From Planctomycetales bacterium (GTDB taxonomy: Bacteria; Planctomycetota; SBBH01): a stretch of 13,414 nucleotides of DNA. The notes under the pieces were generated by a model, which was not told where the DNA came from, did no database searches, and saw nothing but the letters and a program-made list of their open reading frames with translations. The position numbers were made by a program, and so were the translations under genes. Each line of letters starts with the position of its first letter. Within the stretch, counting starts at the first letter, position 1. The DNA lies in contig SBBH01000250.1 in NCBI GenBank assembly GCA_005239795.1, positions 1 through 13,414 on the forward strand. The letters run 5' to 3'. Positions 1-6,865 of this stretch are shown here, piece after piece.

Positions 1-2
1 CC

Positions 3-1064
3 GACCATCCGGCGCGCGACCTGCAGGACACCTTCTACCTCAAGGACCTGCCGCTCCTGACGCGCCAGCTCGCCACCCTCATGAAAGCCGGCATCCCGGT
101 CGTCGAATCGCTGACAGCCCTGATCGAGCAATGCGGCGACCCCGAGACCGAGAAGGTCTTCCGCCAGATCCGCGAGCGGATCAAGTCGGGCGCGTCGTTC
201 GCCGAGGCCCTGGCGGACCACCCCGACCTCTTCGGAAATCTCTACATCAACATGGTCCGCGCCGGGGAGGCGAGCGGAAACTTGGACGGAGTCTTGAAAG
301 ATCTCGCCGATTTCACGCGCCGCCAGCACGCCTTGCGCAACAAAGTGTCGGCGGCATTGGCGTATCCGGCCGTCCTGGCGGCCGTCTCCATCGGCGTTGT
401 CTCCTTCATGATGGGGAAGGTGATTCCCACCCTGACGGAAGTCATACGCTCGCAGAGCCAAGACCTTCCACTGACGACAACATTCCTGATTCGCGCAAGC
501 GAACTGTTCCGCGCCGGCTGGTGGGTGATCGGCGCCGCCGCGATCGCGCTGTTCGTCGCGTTCCAGGCGGCCCTCAAACGCCCCGCGGGGAAGCTCGCCT
601 GGGATACCTACAAGATCCGACTTCCGCTCGTGGGACCCATCTTGAAAAAGCAATCGGTCTCCCGCTTCGCGACGACACTCTCGACGCTTCTTAAAAGCGG
701 GATCCCAGCGGTCGAGGCGATCCGGATCACGCGCGACATCGTCGACAACGCCCTCCTGGCGAAAACTCTGGACAGCGTCGCCAATAAGATCGTCGAGGGA
801 GAGGACATCTCGACCCCCCTGCGCCGGAGCGGCATCTTCCCCCCTGTCGTGAGCTACATGATCGCGATCGGCGAGGAGTCGGGACAATTGGAAGAGATCC
901 TGCAGACGATCTCAGAGGCCTACGAAGAAGAGGTGGAGCTGGCGTTGCAGAAGTTCACGTCGCTTTTGGAGCCGATCATGCTCGTCATCATGGCAGGAGT
1001 CGTCGGATTCGTCGTCTTCTCGATCGTCCAACCGATCATGCAAATCAGCGAGTTGCCGCTTTAG
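3..1064 (+). CDS. gspF: Type II secretion inner-membrane platform protein GspF (5' partial)
   Basis: The reading frame is open from base 3 and enters from outside the window; 353 residues are visible, so roughly the first 50 of the usual ~400 are missing. The first methionine (base 81) is internal: upstream in frame lies LPLLTRQLATL, which with MKAGIPVVESL forms the start of the first T2SSF domain. A second T2SSF domain begins around visible residue 215 (RFATTLSTLLKSGIPAVEAI). Hydrophobic segments lie near visible residues 119-141, 173-190 and at the C-terminus (about 318-342), the three-helix layout of the family. GspF is the polytopic inner-membrane protein that couples the GspE ATPase to pseudopilus assembly. 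PilC of type IV pili is a homologue, but the following G-H-I-J pseudopilins favour GspF. The stop lies 27 bases before the gspG start, consistent with one operon. Confidence 0.93.
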   Translation, partial: DHPARDLQDTFYLKDLPLLTRQLATLMKAGIPVVESLTALIEQCGDPETEKVFRQIRERIKSGASFAEALADHPDLFGNLYINMVRAGEASGNLDGVLKDLADFTRRQHALRNKVSAALAYPAVLAAVSIGVVSFMMGKVIPTLTEVIRSQSQDLPLTTTFLIRASELFRAGWWVIGAAAIALFVAFQAALKRPAGKLAWDTYKIRLPLVGPILKKQSVSRFATTLSTLLKSGIPAVEAIRITRDIVDNALLAKTLDSVANKIVEGEDISTPLRRSGIFPPVVSYMIAIGEESGQLEEILQTISEAYEEEVELALQKFTSLLEPIMLVIMAGVVGFVVFSIVQPIMQISELPL

Positions 1065-1080
1065 GATATAATGCTCAAAG

Positions 1081-1086
1081 AGGAGG
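1081..1086 (+). promoter_or_regulatory. Strong Shine-Dalgarno that sets the gspG start
   Basis: AGGAGG lies 5 bases before ATG 1092. An in-frame ATG at 1071 lies upstream of this site and would add seven residues, including the translated ribosome binding site. The 1092 start is therefore preferred. Confidence 0.8.
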
Positions 1087-1091
1087 TTACC

Positions 1092-1526
1092 ATGAGACAG
1101 GCGCGCGCGGGATTCACGCTGGTCGAGATCATGCTGGTGCTGATCCTCCTCGGGACGATCGCCGTGTTCGTGATCCCCAAGGTGACAGGGCAGGCCGCAG
1201 CGGGCAAGATCAAGACGACTTGCCTGAATCTCGAGGGGCTCAAAAGCCAAGTCGAACTCTTCTATTTCAACGAGAACCGCTACCCACGACAGGAGGAAGG
1301 GCTGGACGTCCTCTTGAAACCTTCGCCAAACTTCGGAGGTCAACCCTATCTCGACACAGCCAAACGGCTTAAGGACGCCTGGGGAAACAAGATCCTCTAC
1401 ACGACCCCCGGCCCCGGCGGCAAGCCGTTCGACCTCATCTCGCTCGGAAGCAACAAAGAGCGCGGCGGCACGGGGGAGGCCCAGGACCGCAGTGTCTGGG
1501 ATGAATCCCCCGAGCCCGCAAAATAG
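1092..1526 (+). CDS. gspG: Major pseudopilin GspG of type II secretion
   Basis: 144 residues from ATG 1092. GspG is the major subunit of the periplasmic pseudopilus that drives export through the GspD secretin. The short basic leader MRQARAG ends in a prepilin peptidase site G7^F8 with the conserved Glu at position +5 (FTLVE), followed by one hydrophobic helix. The C-terminal part has the GspG signature: a DAWGN segment, then FDLISLGSNKERGGTGEAQD and a W near the end. This corresponds to the calcium-binding loop of the family, although the exact ligands cannot be assigned by eye. Length is typical (about 140). The gene sits between gspF and gspH in canonical order. The match covers the whole length, so confidence is high. 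Confidence 0.95.
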   Translation: MRQARAGFTLVEIMLVLILLGTIAVFVIPKVTGQAAAGKIKTTCLNLEGLKSQVELFYFNENRYPRQEEGLDVLLKPSPNFGGQPYLDTAKRLKDAWGNKILYTTPGPGGKPFDLISLGSNKERGGTGEAQDRSVWDESPEPAK

Positions 1527-1558
1527 CGCCGGCTTCCTCGGAAAGCGGATCCCCTTTC

Positions 1559-2143
1559 ATGAATGACCGGACAGGGGAAAGAGGCGGCTTCACACTCATC
1601 GAAATCATCATCGTCCTCCTCATCATCGGGCTCGTGCTCCTCTATACCCTGGGGGGACGCAAAAGACAGCCCCGGACCGCAACCCTCCAGACGGCTCAGA
1701 CCCTTCTCAGCCTCGTCGAAACCTGCCGCGCAGGAGCGTCCCTGCGCAACCAGGCGCGCACGCTCGTCTACGACCTCGATGCGGCCCCCCAGCAAGTCTG
1801 GATCGAGATCCCCCCTCCACCCGAAGACCCCTCGCGGGAGCCTGAGCGCATTTTTCAAACCCCGCTCCCGGCGCGCCTGCACTTGGCGGGGATCCTGCTT
1901 GATGAAAACACGACGCAGAAGACCGGCCAAGTGCGCTTGACGGCGCAGCCCAACGGCTTCCTGCCGGCGCATCTGGCTCACCTGACCCACGACGACATGG
2001 AAACGGACTGGACGGTCCTCGTGAGGTCCTTTCCCGGACAGGGACGGATCCTGGAAGCCGTCCCCGACTGGAAGGGGATGATGCGCACACAAGTCGAGGA
2101 CGATTTCGACGGGGTCAAACCGCTCGAACCCGAGGAAGAGTGA
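1559..2143 (+). CDS. gspH: GspH-like minor pseudopilin
   Basis: 194 residues from ATG 1559. The leader MNDRTGERGG ends in a G10^F11 prepilin peptidase site with Glu at +5 (FTLIE), followed by a strongly hydrophobic helix rich in I, V and L. The body is only loosely conserved, as usual for GspH, so the assignment rests partly on position between gspG and the gspI-like gene. A run of PPPPEDPSREPE around residues 82-93 looks like a linker. The C-terminus is acidic (PLEPEEE). No clear Shine-Dalgarno precedes the ATG. A 32-bp gap from gspG suggests cotranscription. The stop TGA (2141-2143) overlaps a possible GTG start of the next gene. It could also be annotated only as a prepilin-type cleavage/methylation domain protein. 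Confidence 0.85.
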   Translation: MNDRTGERGGFTLIEIIIVLLIIGLVLLYTLGGRKRQPRTATLQTAQTLLSLVETCRAGASLRNQARTLVYDLDAAPQQVWIEIPPPPEDPSREPERIFQTPLPARLHLAGILLDENTTQKTGQVRLTAQPNGFLPAHLAHLTHDDMETDWTVLVRSFPGQGRILEAVPDWKGMMRTQVEDDFDGVKPLEPEEE

Positions 2144-2790
2144 TAAGGCGCCGCGCGGAAATAACTGCTGTGTTTAATTGGGAGGGCTCACAGGGCATGA
2201 ACGAATATCTCGAAAATCTTGGGCGAGAGATATTTTCGTTCAACTCCTTTCCGCACGGCGCCTTATATAGGATTCGCGCAAAAATAAAGAGGTTAGAAAG
2301 AAAACGAATACAACGGTCAACGACAGAAGTTGTTTTTGCGCGAATCCTAAGCCCGAGCCGGCGCGGCTTCACGCTGATCGAGGTCCTTCTGGCCCTCACG
2401 ATCATGGCGGTCGTCGTCACCGTCTTCCTGGCCACCAACACCGAAGGGCTCCGAAAATCCTCCCGAGCCCGTCAGCTTTCGGACATGGCTTTTCTCGCGC
2501 GCGAAAAGCTGGCCGAGGTGAGTCTCGGCCCCCGCCCAACCCAGGAAGAAGAATCCGACTGGCAGATGTTCACCGACCCCCAAGACCCGGAGGCCGACAA
2601 CGGCTACCGGTGGCGAAAGCGCCTCAAGGAGGCGCCCTTCAACCCCCCGGGATCGACGGGCGCCGTCTCGGGATTTCGCGCCTGGGAGCTCTCCGTGACC
2701 GTGGCCCCCGCCGAGGAGCTCGAGGGGGATCGCGCGGTGACGCTCGTCCAATGGATCGACATCCCCCCCCTTCCCACGGGAGGTCAGTAG
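2140..2790 (+). CDS. gspI: GspI-like minor pseudopilin with an abnormally long, element-encoded leader
   Basis: The pseudopilin core begins at SRRG76^F77TLIEVLLALTIM, a class III prepilin signal, and continues with KSSRARQLSDMAFLAREKL and a conserved-looking C-terminal W-rich region, as in GspI. Order after gspH and before gspJ agrees. The odd part is the start. The only in-frame start codons are GTG 2140 (overlapping the gspH stop) and ATG 2197, giving leaders of 76 or 57 residues where about 6-15 is usual. Nearly all of this leader (2144-2350) is encoded by a repeat element found again at 10359-10417. No ATG, GTG or TTG is visible close to the processing site. ATG 2197 is preceded by GGGAGGG (2180-2186), so the element may supply the start. 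Whether the product is still processed is unknown. The body shows no frameshift. Confidence 0.78.
   Translation: MIRRRAEITAVFNWEGSQGMNEYLENLGREIFSFNSFPHGALYRIRAKIKRLERKRIQRSTTEVVFARILSPSRRGFTLIEVLLALTIMAVVVTVFLATNTEGLRKSSRARQLSDMAFLAREKLAEVSLGPRPTQEEESDWQMFTDPQDPEADNGYRWRKRLKEAPFNPPGSTGAVSGFRAWELSVTVAPAEELEGDRAVTLVQWIDIPPLPTGGQ
2144..2265. repeat. Inverted repeat, 18-bp arms, first hairpin of copy A
   Basis: Arms 2144-2161 and 2248-2265 pair with one mismatch. The loop holds a nested pair, 2199-2211 with 2227-2241, so RNA or single-stranded DNA could form a long branched stem over the end of gspH and the candidate ATG 2197 of gspI. Confidence 0.85.
2268..2349. repeat. Inverted repeat, perfect 17-bp arms, second hairpin of copy A
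   Basis: TAGGATTCGCGCAAAAA at 2268-2284 is exactly complementary to 2333-2349. The loop carries the segment CGGTCAACGACAGAAGTTG that is shared with the short copy at 10359-10417. Confidence 0.88.
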
Positions 2791-2792
2791 CC

Positions 2793-3455
2793 ATGACGGG
2801 TCACGGACGACGAAGAGCCAAGGGCGACGCAGGGTTCACGCTTCTTGAAATCCTCGTCGCCGTGGCGATCGCGGGATTCCTGGTGGCCGCGGTCTATGGG
2901 ATCCTCGTCGAGACCCTGACGATCTCTCGGCAGACCGGCGAGGGGCGCGAACTCGACCGCGAGGGACAGGCGATCCTGGACCTTGTCTGCGACGATCTGG
3001 CCGGGCTCCCGAAATACCTCATGGATGCCAAGACGGAGCGCTTCTCGGCCCGCAAGGAGGGGGAAATGAGCCGCCTCGATTTCGTCTCCTCGCGCGACTC
3101 GATCACCACCGCCAGCCGCGTCGCGAGCGACCTCACCGAGGTAGGGTATCGCCTCAAACCCCGCGAAGACTCTTCAGGGCTTTTCGAGCTCTACCGGCGG
3201 GAGGATTTCTTCGTCGACGCCAAACCCCTCGAGGGGGGGACGCTCACGCTCCTCTCAGACCGCGTAAAATCCTGGAGCCTGGAGTACCGGGGCGCCCGAC
3301 CCACAGACGGTTGGGGGGACTCCTTCTCGAATCTCGGCTCAGGAGTCCCCCCCGCCGCGGTCCGGATACGCCTGATCCTGGCGCACCCGAAATCGACCGA
3401 CCCCGAAACGCTTGAGGAGAAAAGCTTCCAAACCGTGATCGAAACGCACTACTGA
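2793..3455 (+). CDS. gspJ: GspJ-like minor pseudopilin
   Basis: 220 residues from ATG 2793, preceded by GGGAGG (2778-2783). The frame is open further upstream inside gspI, but that part is high-GC shadow and the prepilin leader fits only the 2793 start. The basic leader ends in G14^F15 with Glu at +5 (FTLLE), then a hydrophobic helix to about residue 40. The segment GQAILDLVCDDLAGLP and a C-terminal half with DRVKSWSLEYR and PPAAVRIRLIL match GspJ, a tip-complex subunit working with GspI and GspK. Spacing from gspI is 2 bp, so translation is probably coupled. A gspK, which often follows gspJ, is not present; the next gene is dxr. Confidence 0.88.
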   Translation: MTGHGRRRAKGDAGFTLLEILVAVAIAGFLVAAVYGILVETLTISRQTGEGRELDREGQAILDLVCDDLAGLPKYLMDAKTERFSARKEGEMSRLDFVSSRDSITTASRVASDLTEVGYRLKPREDSSGLFELYRREDFFVDAKPLEGGTLTLLSDRVKSWSLEYRGARPTDGWGDSFSNLGSGVPPAAVRIRLILAHPKSTDPETLEEKSFQTVIETHY

Positions 3456-3480
3456 CCCCCAGTGAATAGTGTTCTAGAAT
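3452..3480 (+). promoter_or_regulatory. Possible sigma70-type promoter for dxr
   Basis: CTGACC (3452-3457), a 17-base spacer, and TAGAAT (3475-3480) resemble -35 and -10 boxes. Initiation about 7 bases downstream would fall almost at ATG 3489, giving a leaderless or near-leaderless mRNA. This fits the absence of any Shine-Dalgarno before dxr. It is a by-eye match only; the -35 box overlaps the gspJ stop. Confidence 0.3.
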
Positions 3481-3488
3481 CCCCCCTC

Positions 3489-4667
3489 ATGACTCAGTGC
3501 GGCATTGCCATCCTTGGCTCCACCGGCTCCATCGGGACGCAAACCCTGGACGTCGTCCGCTCCCTGGCGAACGGACACCGCGTATGGGGCCTCGCGGCGC
3601 GGACGCGCTGGGAGGCGCTCGCCGGGCAGGTGCGCGAATTTGCCGCCCCTTTCGCGGCCCTGGCGGAGCAAGACGCCGCCGCCGCCTTGAAAACCCGTTT
3701 GGGCACCGCTCCCTGTGAAGTCCTGGAGGGGGACGAGGGGCTCCTCAAAATCGCGACACTCCCCGAGGTGCACGTCGTCGTCTCAAGCATCGTGGGCGCG
3801 GCAGGCTTGAAGGCGACGCTGGCGGCGGTCGACCAGGGGAAGCGCGTGGCGATCGCCAACAAGGAATCCTTGGTCGTCGCCGGAACCCTGCTCATGAAAC
3901 GCGCGCGCGCCTCCGGAGCCGAGATCCTCCCCATCGACAGCGAGCATTCGGCGATCTTCCAGTCGTTGCGCTCCGGACGTCCCCAGGAAGTCGAGAAGCT
4001 GATCCTGACCGCCTCGGGAGGCCCCTTCCGCACGCTTCCCCGCGAACGATTCGCCGACATCCGCGTCGAGGAGGCCTTGAAGCACCCGAATTGGCAGATG
4101 GGCCCCAAGATCACCGTCGATTCGGCGACCCTCATGAACAAAGCCCTGGAGGTGATCGAGGCCAAATACCTCTTCGGAATCGACCCTGAACGGATCGAGG
4201 TGGTCATACATCCCCAATCGATCGTCCATTCCTGCGTGCAATTCGTGGACGGCTCCGTCGTCGCCCAGATGGGCCTCCCAGACATGCGGATCCCGATCCA
4301 GTACGCGCTCACGCACCCGGAGCGCCTCCCGGGAACGGCGCCACGCCTGGATCTGGCGAAGCAGCCGCCGCTCGCCTTCGAGGCGCCGGATCTGAATCGC
4401 TTCCCCGCCCTGGCGCTGGGGTACCGCGCGGCTCGCCTCGGCGGGACGATGGAAGCGGTCCTTTCCGCCGCGAACGAGATCGCCGTTGAACGGTTCCTCG
4501 CGGGAGCGTTGCGCTTTTCGGACATCCCCGCAGTGGTCGAAAAGACCATGGACGCGCACACCCTCATCGCCGACCCCTCCTTGGAGCAGATCCTGGCGGC
4601 CGACCGCTGGGCGCGCGCGTCGGCCCGAACGCTTTGTCAACTTTGTCAAAAGGAGAAAACCGCATGA
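3489..4667 (+). CDS. dxr: 1-deoxy-D-xylulose 5-phosphate reductoisomerase
   Basis: 392 residues from ATG 3489, the usual length for Dxr (IspC). The enzyme converts DXP to 2-C-methyl-D-erythritol 4-phosphate with NADPH and a divalent metal, the first committed step of the MEP isoprenoid pathway, in the cytoplasm. Visible landmarks are the NADPH-binding GSTGSIG (residues 10-16), ANKESLV around 123-129, the metal-binding PIDSEHS with D150, S151 and E152, the TASGGPFR loop, HPNWQMGPKITVDSATLMNK with the third metal-ligand region LEVIE near 220, HPQSIVHS, and DMRIPIQYALTHPER. An in-frame GTG at 3462 would add nine residues, but the D150/E152 numbering with 3489 coincides with that of the E. coli enzyme. 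The stop overlaps the rseP start (ATGA), so the two genes are coupled, a common arrangement. Confidence 0.97.
   Translation: MTQCGIAILGSTGSIGTQTLDVVRSLANGHRVWGLAARTRWEALAGQVREFAAPFAALAEQDAAAALKTRLGTAPCEVLEGDEGLLKIATLPEVHVVVSSIVGAAGLKATLAAVDQGKRVAIANKESLVVAGTLLMKRARASGAEILPIDSEHSAIFQSLRSGRPQEVEKLILTASGGPFRTLPRERFADIRVEEALKHPNWQMGPKITVDSATLMNKALEVIEAKYLFGIDPERIEVVIHPQSIVHSCVQFVDGSVVAQMGLPDMRIPIQYALTHPERLPGTAPRLDLAKQPPLAFEAPDLNRFPALALGYRAARLGGTMEAVLSAANEIAVERFLAGALRFSDIPAVVEKTMDAHTLIADPSLEQILAADRWARASARTLCQLCQKEKTA
4651..4655 (+). promoter_or_regulatory. Shine-Dalgarno that sets the rseP start inside the dxr 3' end
   Basis: AGGAG lies 8 bases before ATG 4664. A TTG start at 4634 in the same frame has no comparable site and would translate this sequence, so 4664 is preferred. 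Confidence 0.75.
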
Positions 4668-6517
4668 CTCCCCTTGTCGGTTTTTCGATGCCCGATCCCT
4701 TCTCGATCCTTCAGATCATCGTCGGCCTCGGGTTCGTGGTGTTCGTCCATGAGCTGGGGCATTTTCTCGTGGCGAAATGGGCCGGCGTCCTCGTGGAACG
4801 CTTTTCGTTGGGGTTCGGCCCCAAGCTTCTCGCGGTCCGCCGCGGGGAGACGGAATACTGCATTTCCGCCATCCCCTTGGGAGGATATGTCAAGATGGCT
4901 GGGGAGACCCCCGAGGACGAAAAAAAGGGAGATCCCCGCGAGTTCGCAGCCCAGCCGGCGCGCTGGCGCGCGGCCATCCTCATGGCCGGCGTCGCCATGA
5001 ATGGCGTGGCGGCCGTGCCGCTCCTGGCCTTAGCAATCAGCCTGGGAGGGACATTCCGAGCCAACCAAACAAGCCTGATCGGAAGCGTCGCGCCCGGTTC
5101 CGCGGCCGAGCGGGCCGGCGTCAAGCCCGGCGACCGGATCGTCGCGGTCAACGACGAATCCGTCTCCCGATGGCTGGAACTCGAAGCCCTCCGAGCGGGA
5201 GAGGCGATTGGCCTCTCGAACATCTGGGTTGACCGGATCGGGGAATTCTCGGCGGAAAAACTCCCGGCGCTTGCGGGAGCGGCGCCCGGCGAGCGCATCG
5301 CCACGGTGAACGGCGCCCCCTGGACAGACCAGGCCGAGTTGCGCGCGGCGATCCTGGATCATCCGAACGGCACGCTGACGCTGGAACTTGCCCTGGGACC
5401 GGAATCGACAGCTCCCCTGCGCCGCGTCTCCCTTCCCATCGGCGCACAAATACAGCACGAGTGCGGTTTTGCGATCGAGCCCCACCAGGACCCCGTGATT
5501 GGGGAAGTTTCCCCCGGCGGGCCGGCCGAAAAGGGGGGCCTCAAACCGGGGGACAAAGTCCTCGCGATCGGCGGACACCCGATCGCCTCGTGGACGGAAC
5601 TACGCGGCGCCATCCAGATGTCGACGTCCGATACCGTGCGTGTTGAAATCGAACGAGAAGCCAAGCCCCTGACGCTCGTCGTAAGCCCCTCTCAGGACCA
5701 CGCGGGGACAGCCCTTGCGCTTTCTCTCGAGCTTCTCCGGGGGACAGAGCGGCGTCGCTTAGAAATCCCCGCCTCCGACACGGGACGGCGCATCGGCATC
5801 GTCCAGGGGCATCGCGTCTCGCGTGTCACCTCCGAAGGGGCCGCGGCTTTACATCCGGGAGACATCCTCCTGGCCGCCCGGTTCCAACCGGAGACGGGCG
5901 AGCCGGCCGACTGGCCGATCACGAATCTGACAACCCCCTCTGTCGTCCCAGGGCGGCTCACGATCACGGTCTTACGCGGCGGCCAAAAGATACAAGCCGA
6001 CGTCGTACTGTCTCCGAAGACGGTCGGCCAGATTGCTTTCCCTGCTGGCTACTCCGAGCGGGTCCATCCCCGAGAGGGATGGGGAAACCCCGCGGCGCTC
6101 GCGGCTGCGAGCTTGCGCGAGTCCCTTTGGATCCTGCGCTTTAACGTGAATAACCTGATGAATCTGGGACGCTCCATCACGCGTGGACAAGCTCACATGC
6201 TCGAGCAGTTGTCCGGCCCCCTCGGTATCGGCGCGATGACATATGTCTCAATCCGAAACGGGTACAGCCCCTATTTCTGGATGCTGGGGCTCATCTCGCT
6301 GGCGTTGGCGATCATGAACGTCCTGCCGATCCCGCTTCTCGATGGGGGGCATCTCCTTTTCCTTGTCCTCGAAAAAATCCGAGGGAAGCCCGTGAGCGAA
6401 ACCATCCAGGTCTACGCCCAGTACACGGCCCTGGCGGCTCTGCTGAGCTTGGTACTGCTGGCGACCTGGAACGACATCCACATCATCGACAAACTCCAAC
6501 GCCTGACCCCCCGATGA
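4664..6517 (+). CDS. rseP: RseP-type site-2 intramembrane zinc metalloprotease with four PDZ-like modules
   Basis: 617 residues from ATG 4664. RseP cleaves membrane-spanning substrates such as anti-sigma factors and signal-peptide remnants within the inner membrane. The zinc-binding HELGH is at 29-33 in the first membrane segment. The third zinc ligand motif MNVLPIPLLDGG is at 551-562, with D560 as the ligand. The family hallmark SAIPLGGYVKMAGE is at 68-81. The periplasmic region is expanded. Clear PDZ domains lie at about 137-190 (APGSAAERAGVKPGDRIVAV) and 275-345 (SPGGPAEKGGLKPGDKVLAI). Degenerate PDZ-like units follow each, at about 195-258 (AAPGERIATVNG) and 375-450 (GAAALHPGDILLAA). E. 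coli RseP has two PDZ domains and about 450 residues. The gene overlaps dxr and the next small gene by ATGA at each end, so all three are translationally coupled. Confidence 0.95.
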   Translation: MTPLVGFSMPDPFSILQIIVGLGFVVFVHELGHFLVAKWAGVLVERFSLGFGPKLLAVRRGETEYCISAIPLGGYVKMAGETPEDEKKGDPREFAAQPARWRAAILMAGVAMNGVAAVPLLALAISLGGTFRANQTSLIGSVAPGSAAERAGVKPGDRIVAVNDESVSRWLELEALRAGEAIGLSNIWVDRIGEFSAEKLPALAGAAPGERIATVNGAPWTDQAELRAAILDHPNGTLTLELALGPESTAPLRRVSLPIGAQIQHECGFAIEPHQDPVIGEVSPGGPAEKGGLKPGDKVLAIGGHPIASWTELRGAIQMSTSDTVRVEIEREAKPLTLVVSPSQDHAGTALALSLELLRGTERRRLEIPASDTGRRIGIVQGHRVSRVTSEGAAALHPGDILLAARFQPETGEPADWPITNLTTPSVVPGRLTITVLRGGQKIQADVVLSPKTVGQIAFPAGYSERVHPREGWGNPAALAAASLRESLWILRFNVNNLMNLGRSITRGQAHMLEQLSGPLGIGAMTYVSIRNGYSPYFWMLGLISLALAIMNVLPIPLLDGGHLLFLVLEKIRGKPVSETIQVYAQYTALAALLSLVLLATWNDIHIIDKLQRLTPR

Positions 6518-6795
6518 GCGCTATGCAAGCCTTTTCCGATTACGTCGGGAGCGACGTCGTGGTCGACGTACGCTCCGGGAACCTCGCGTATCTCGGGAAA
6601 CTCCGCCGCGTGACTGAATCAACCCTGTTCCTGGATGACGCCGACGTCCACGACATGTACGAGAGCAAGACCTCCCGTGAGGTCTATCTCATGGAGTCCA
6701 AGAAATACGGGATCAAGGTGAACCGTCGCGAGGTCGCGATCCGCGTCGACGAGGTCGTGAGCATCTCCAAACTCGACGACATCGTTATTTATTGA
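6514..6795 (+). CDS. Small Sm-like hypothetical protein coupled to rseP
   Basis: 93 residues; ATG 6514 overlaps the rseP stop (ATGA). There is no signal peptide or membrane segment, so it is likely cytoplasmic. The N-terminal half (YVGSDVVVDVRSG, then LGKLRRVTESTLFLDDADV) has the spacing of an Sm1-type strand pattern: a hydrophobic strand with a glycine turn, G.L..V....L.L.D. The C-terminal half is charged, with YGIKVNRREVAIRVDEVVSISKLDD, where the last hydrophobic strand could be an Sm2 equivalent. A segment of unusual composition, DVHDMYESKTSREVYLMES, separates them. The Sm-like call is by pattern only, and the product could be an unrelated small beta-barrel. Conserved-looking strands and tight coupling to dxr-rseP argue that it is a real gene. 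Its function is unknown. Confidence 0.85.
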   Translation: MSAMQAFSDYVGSDVVVDVRSGNLAYLGKLRRVTESTLFLDDADVHDMYESKTSREVYLMESKKYGIKVNRREVAIRVDEVVSISKLDDIVIY

Positions 6796-6835
6796 GGACC
6801 GTCATGAGTCGTGCGAACCCCCCTCCCTCCTTACG

Positions 6836-6863
6836 CGTGACACATGACTCGTGACGCATGACG
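6836..6863 (+). repeat. Degenerate 7-bp tandem repeat (CRTGACN)x4 at the ubiA start
   Basis: Four consecutive heptamers read CGTGACA, CATGACT, CGTGACG, CATGACG, alternating G and A at the second position. They are followed by ACATGAA, which contains the ubiA ATG (6866). A related inverted unit, GTCATGAGTCGTG, lies upstream at 6801-6813. The repeat contains an alternative GTG start (6851). Confidence 0.7.
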
Positions 6864-6865
6864 AC

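Larger units (their letters stand above)
2144..2350 (+). repeat. 207-bp composite inverted-repeat element (copy A, long form)
   Basis: Visibly more A+T-rich than its neighbours. It contains two adjacent large hairpins. The first is TAAGGCGCCGCGCGGAAA (2144-2161) pairing with 2248-2265, 18 bp with one mismatch. The second is TAGGATTCGCGCAAAAA (2268-2284) pairing perfectly with 2333-2349, 17 bp. A third, inner pair lies in the first loop: 2199-2211 against 2227-2241, with a two-base bulge. The outer ends recur at 10359-10417 on the opposite strand: 21 of 22 bases at the left end and 24 of 24 bases (2314-2337) near the right end. No transposase is encoded inside. This looks like a MITE- or REP-like non-autonomous repeat inserted at the gspH/gspI junction while keeping the frame open. 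The exact borders are inferred; TAAG occurs at both ends. Confidence 0.75.

Noticed and set aside
2144..2350. Idea that the repeat element is an integron attC site or a CRISPR array
   Set aside because: There are no attC core sites or integrase, and no regularly spaced direct repeats. The shared parts are element ends with a variable-length core.
2610..2792. Upstream extension of the gspJ frame inside gspI
   Set aside because: It is rich in G, R and P and carries no motif. The prepilin leader and Shine-Dalgarno fix the start at 2793.
3494..4567. Long minus-strand open frame (357 codons) opposite dxr
   Set aside because: dxr on the plus strand is unmistakable over its whole length. The antisense frame is a GC-rich shadow with S/R/A-rich composition and no recognisable motif.
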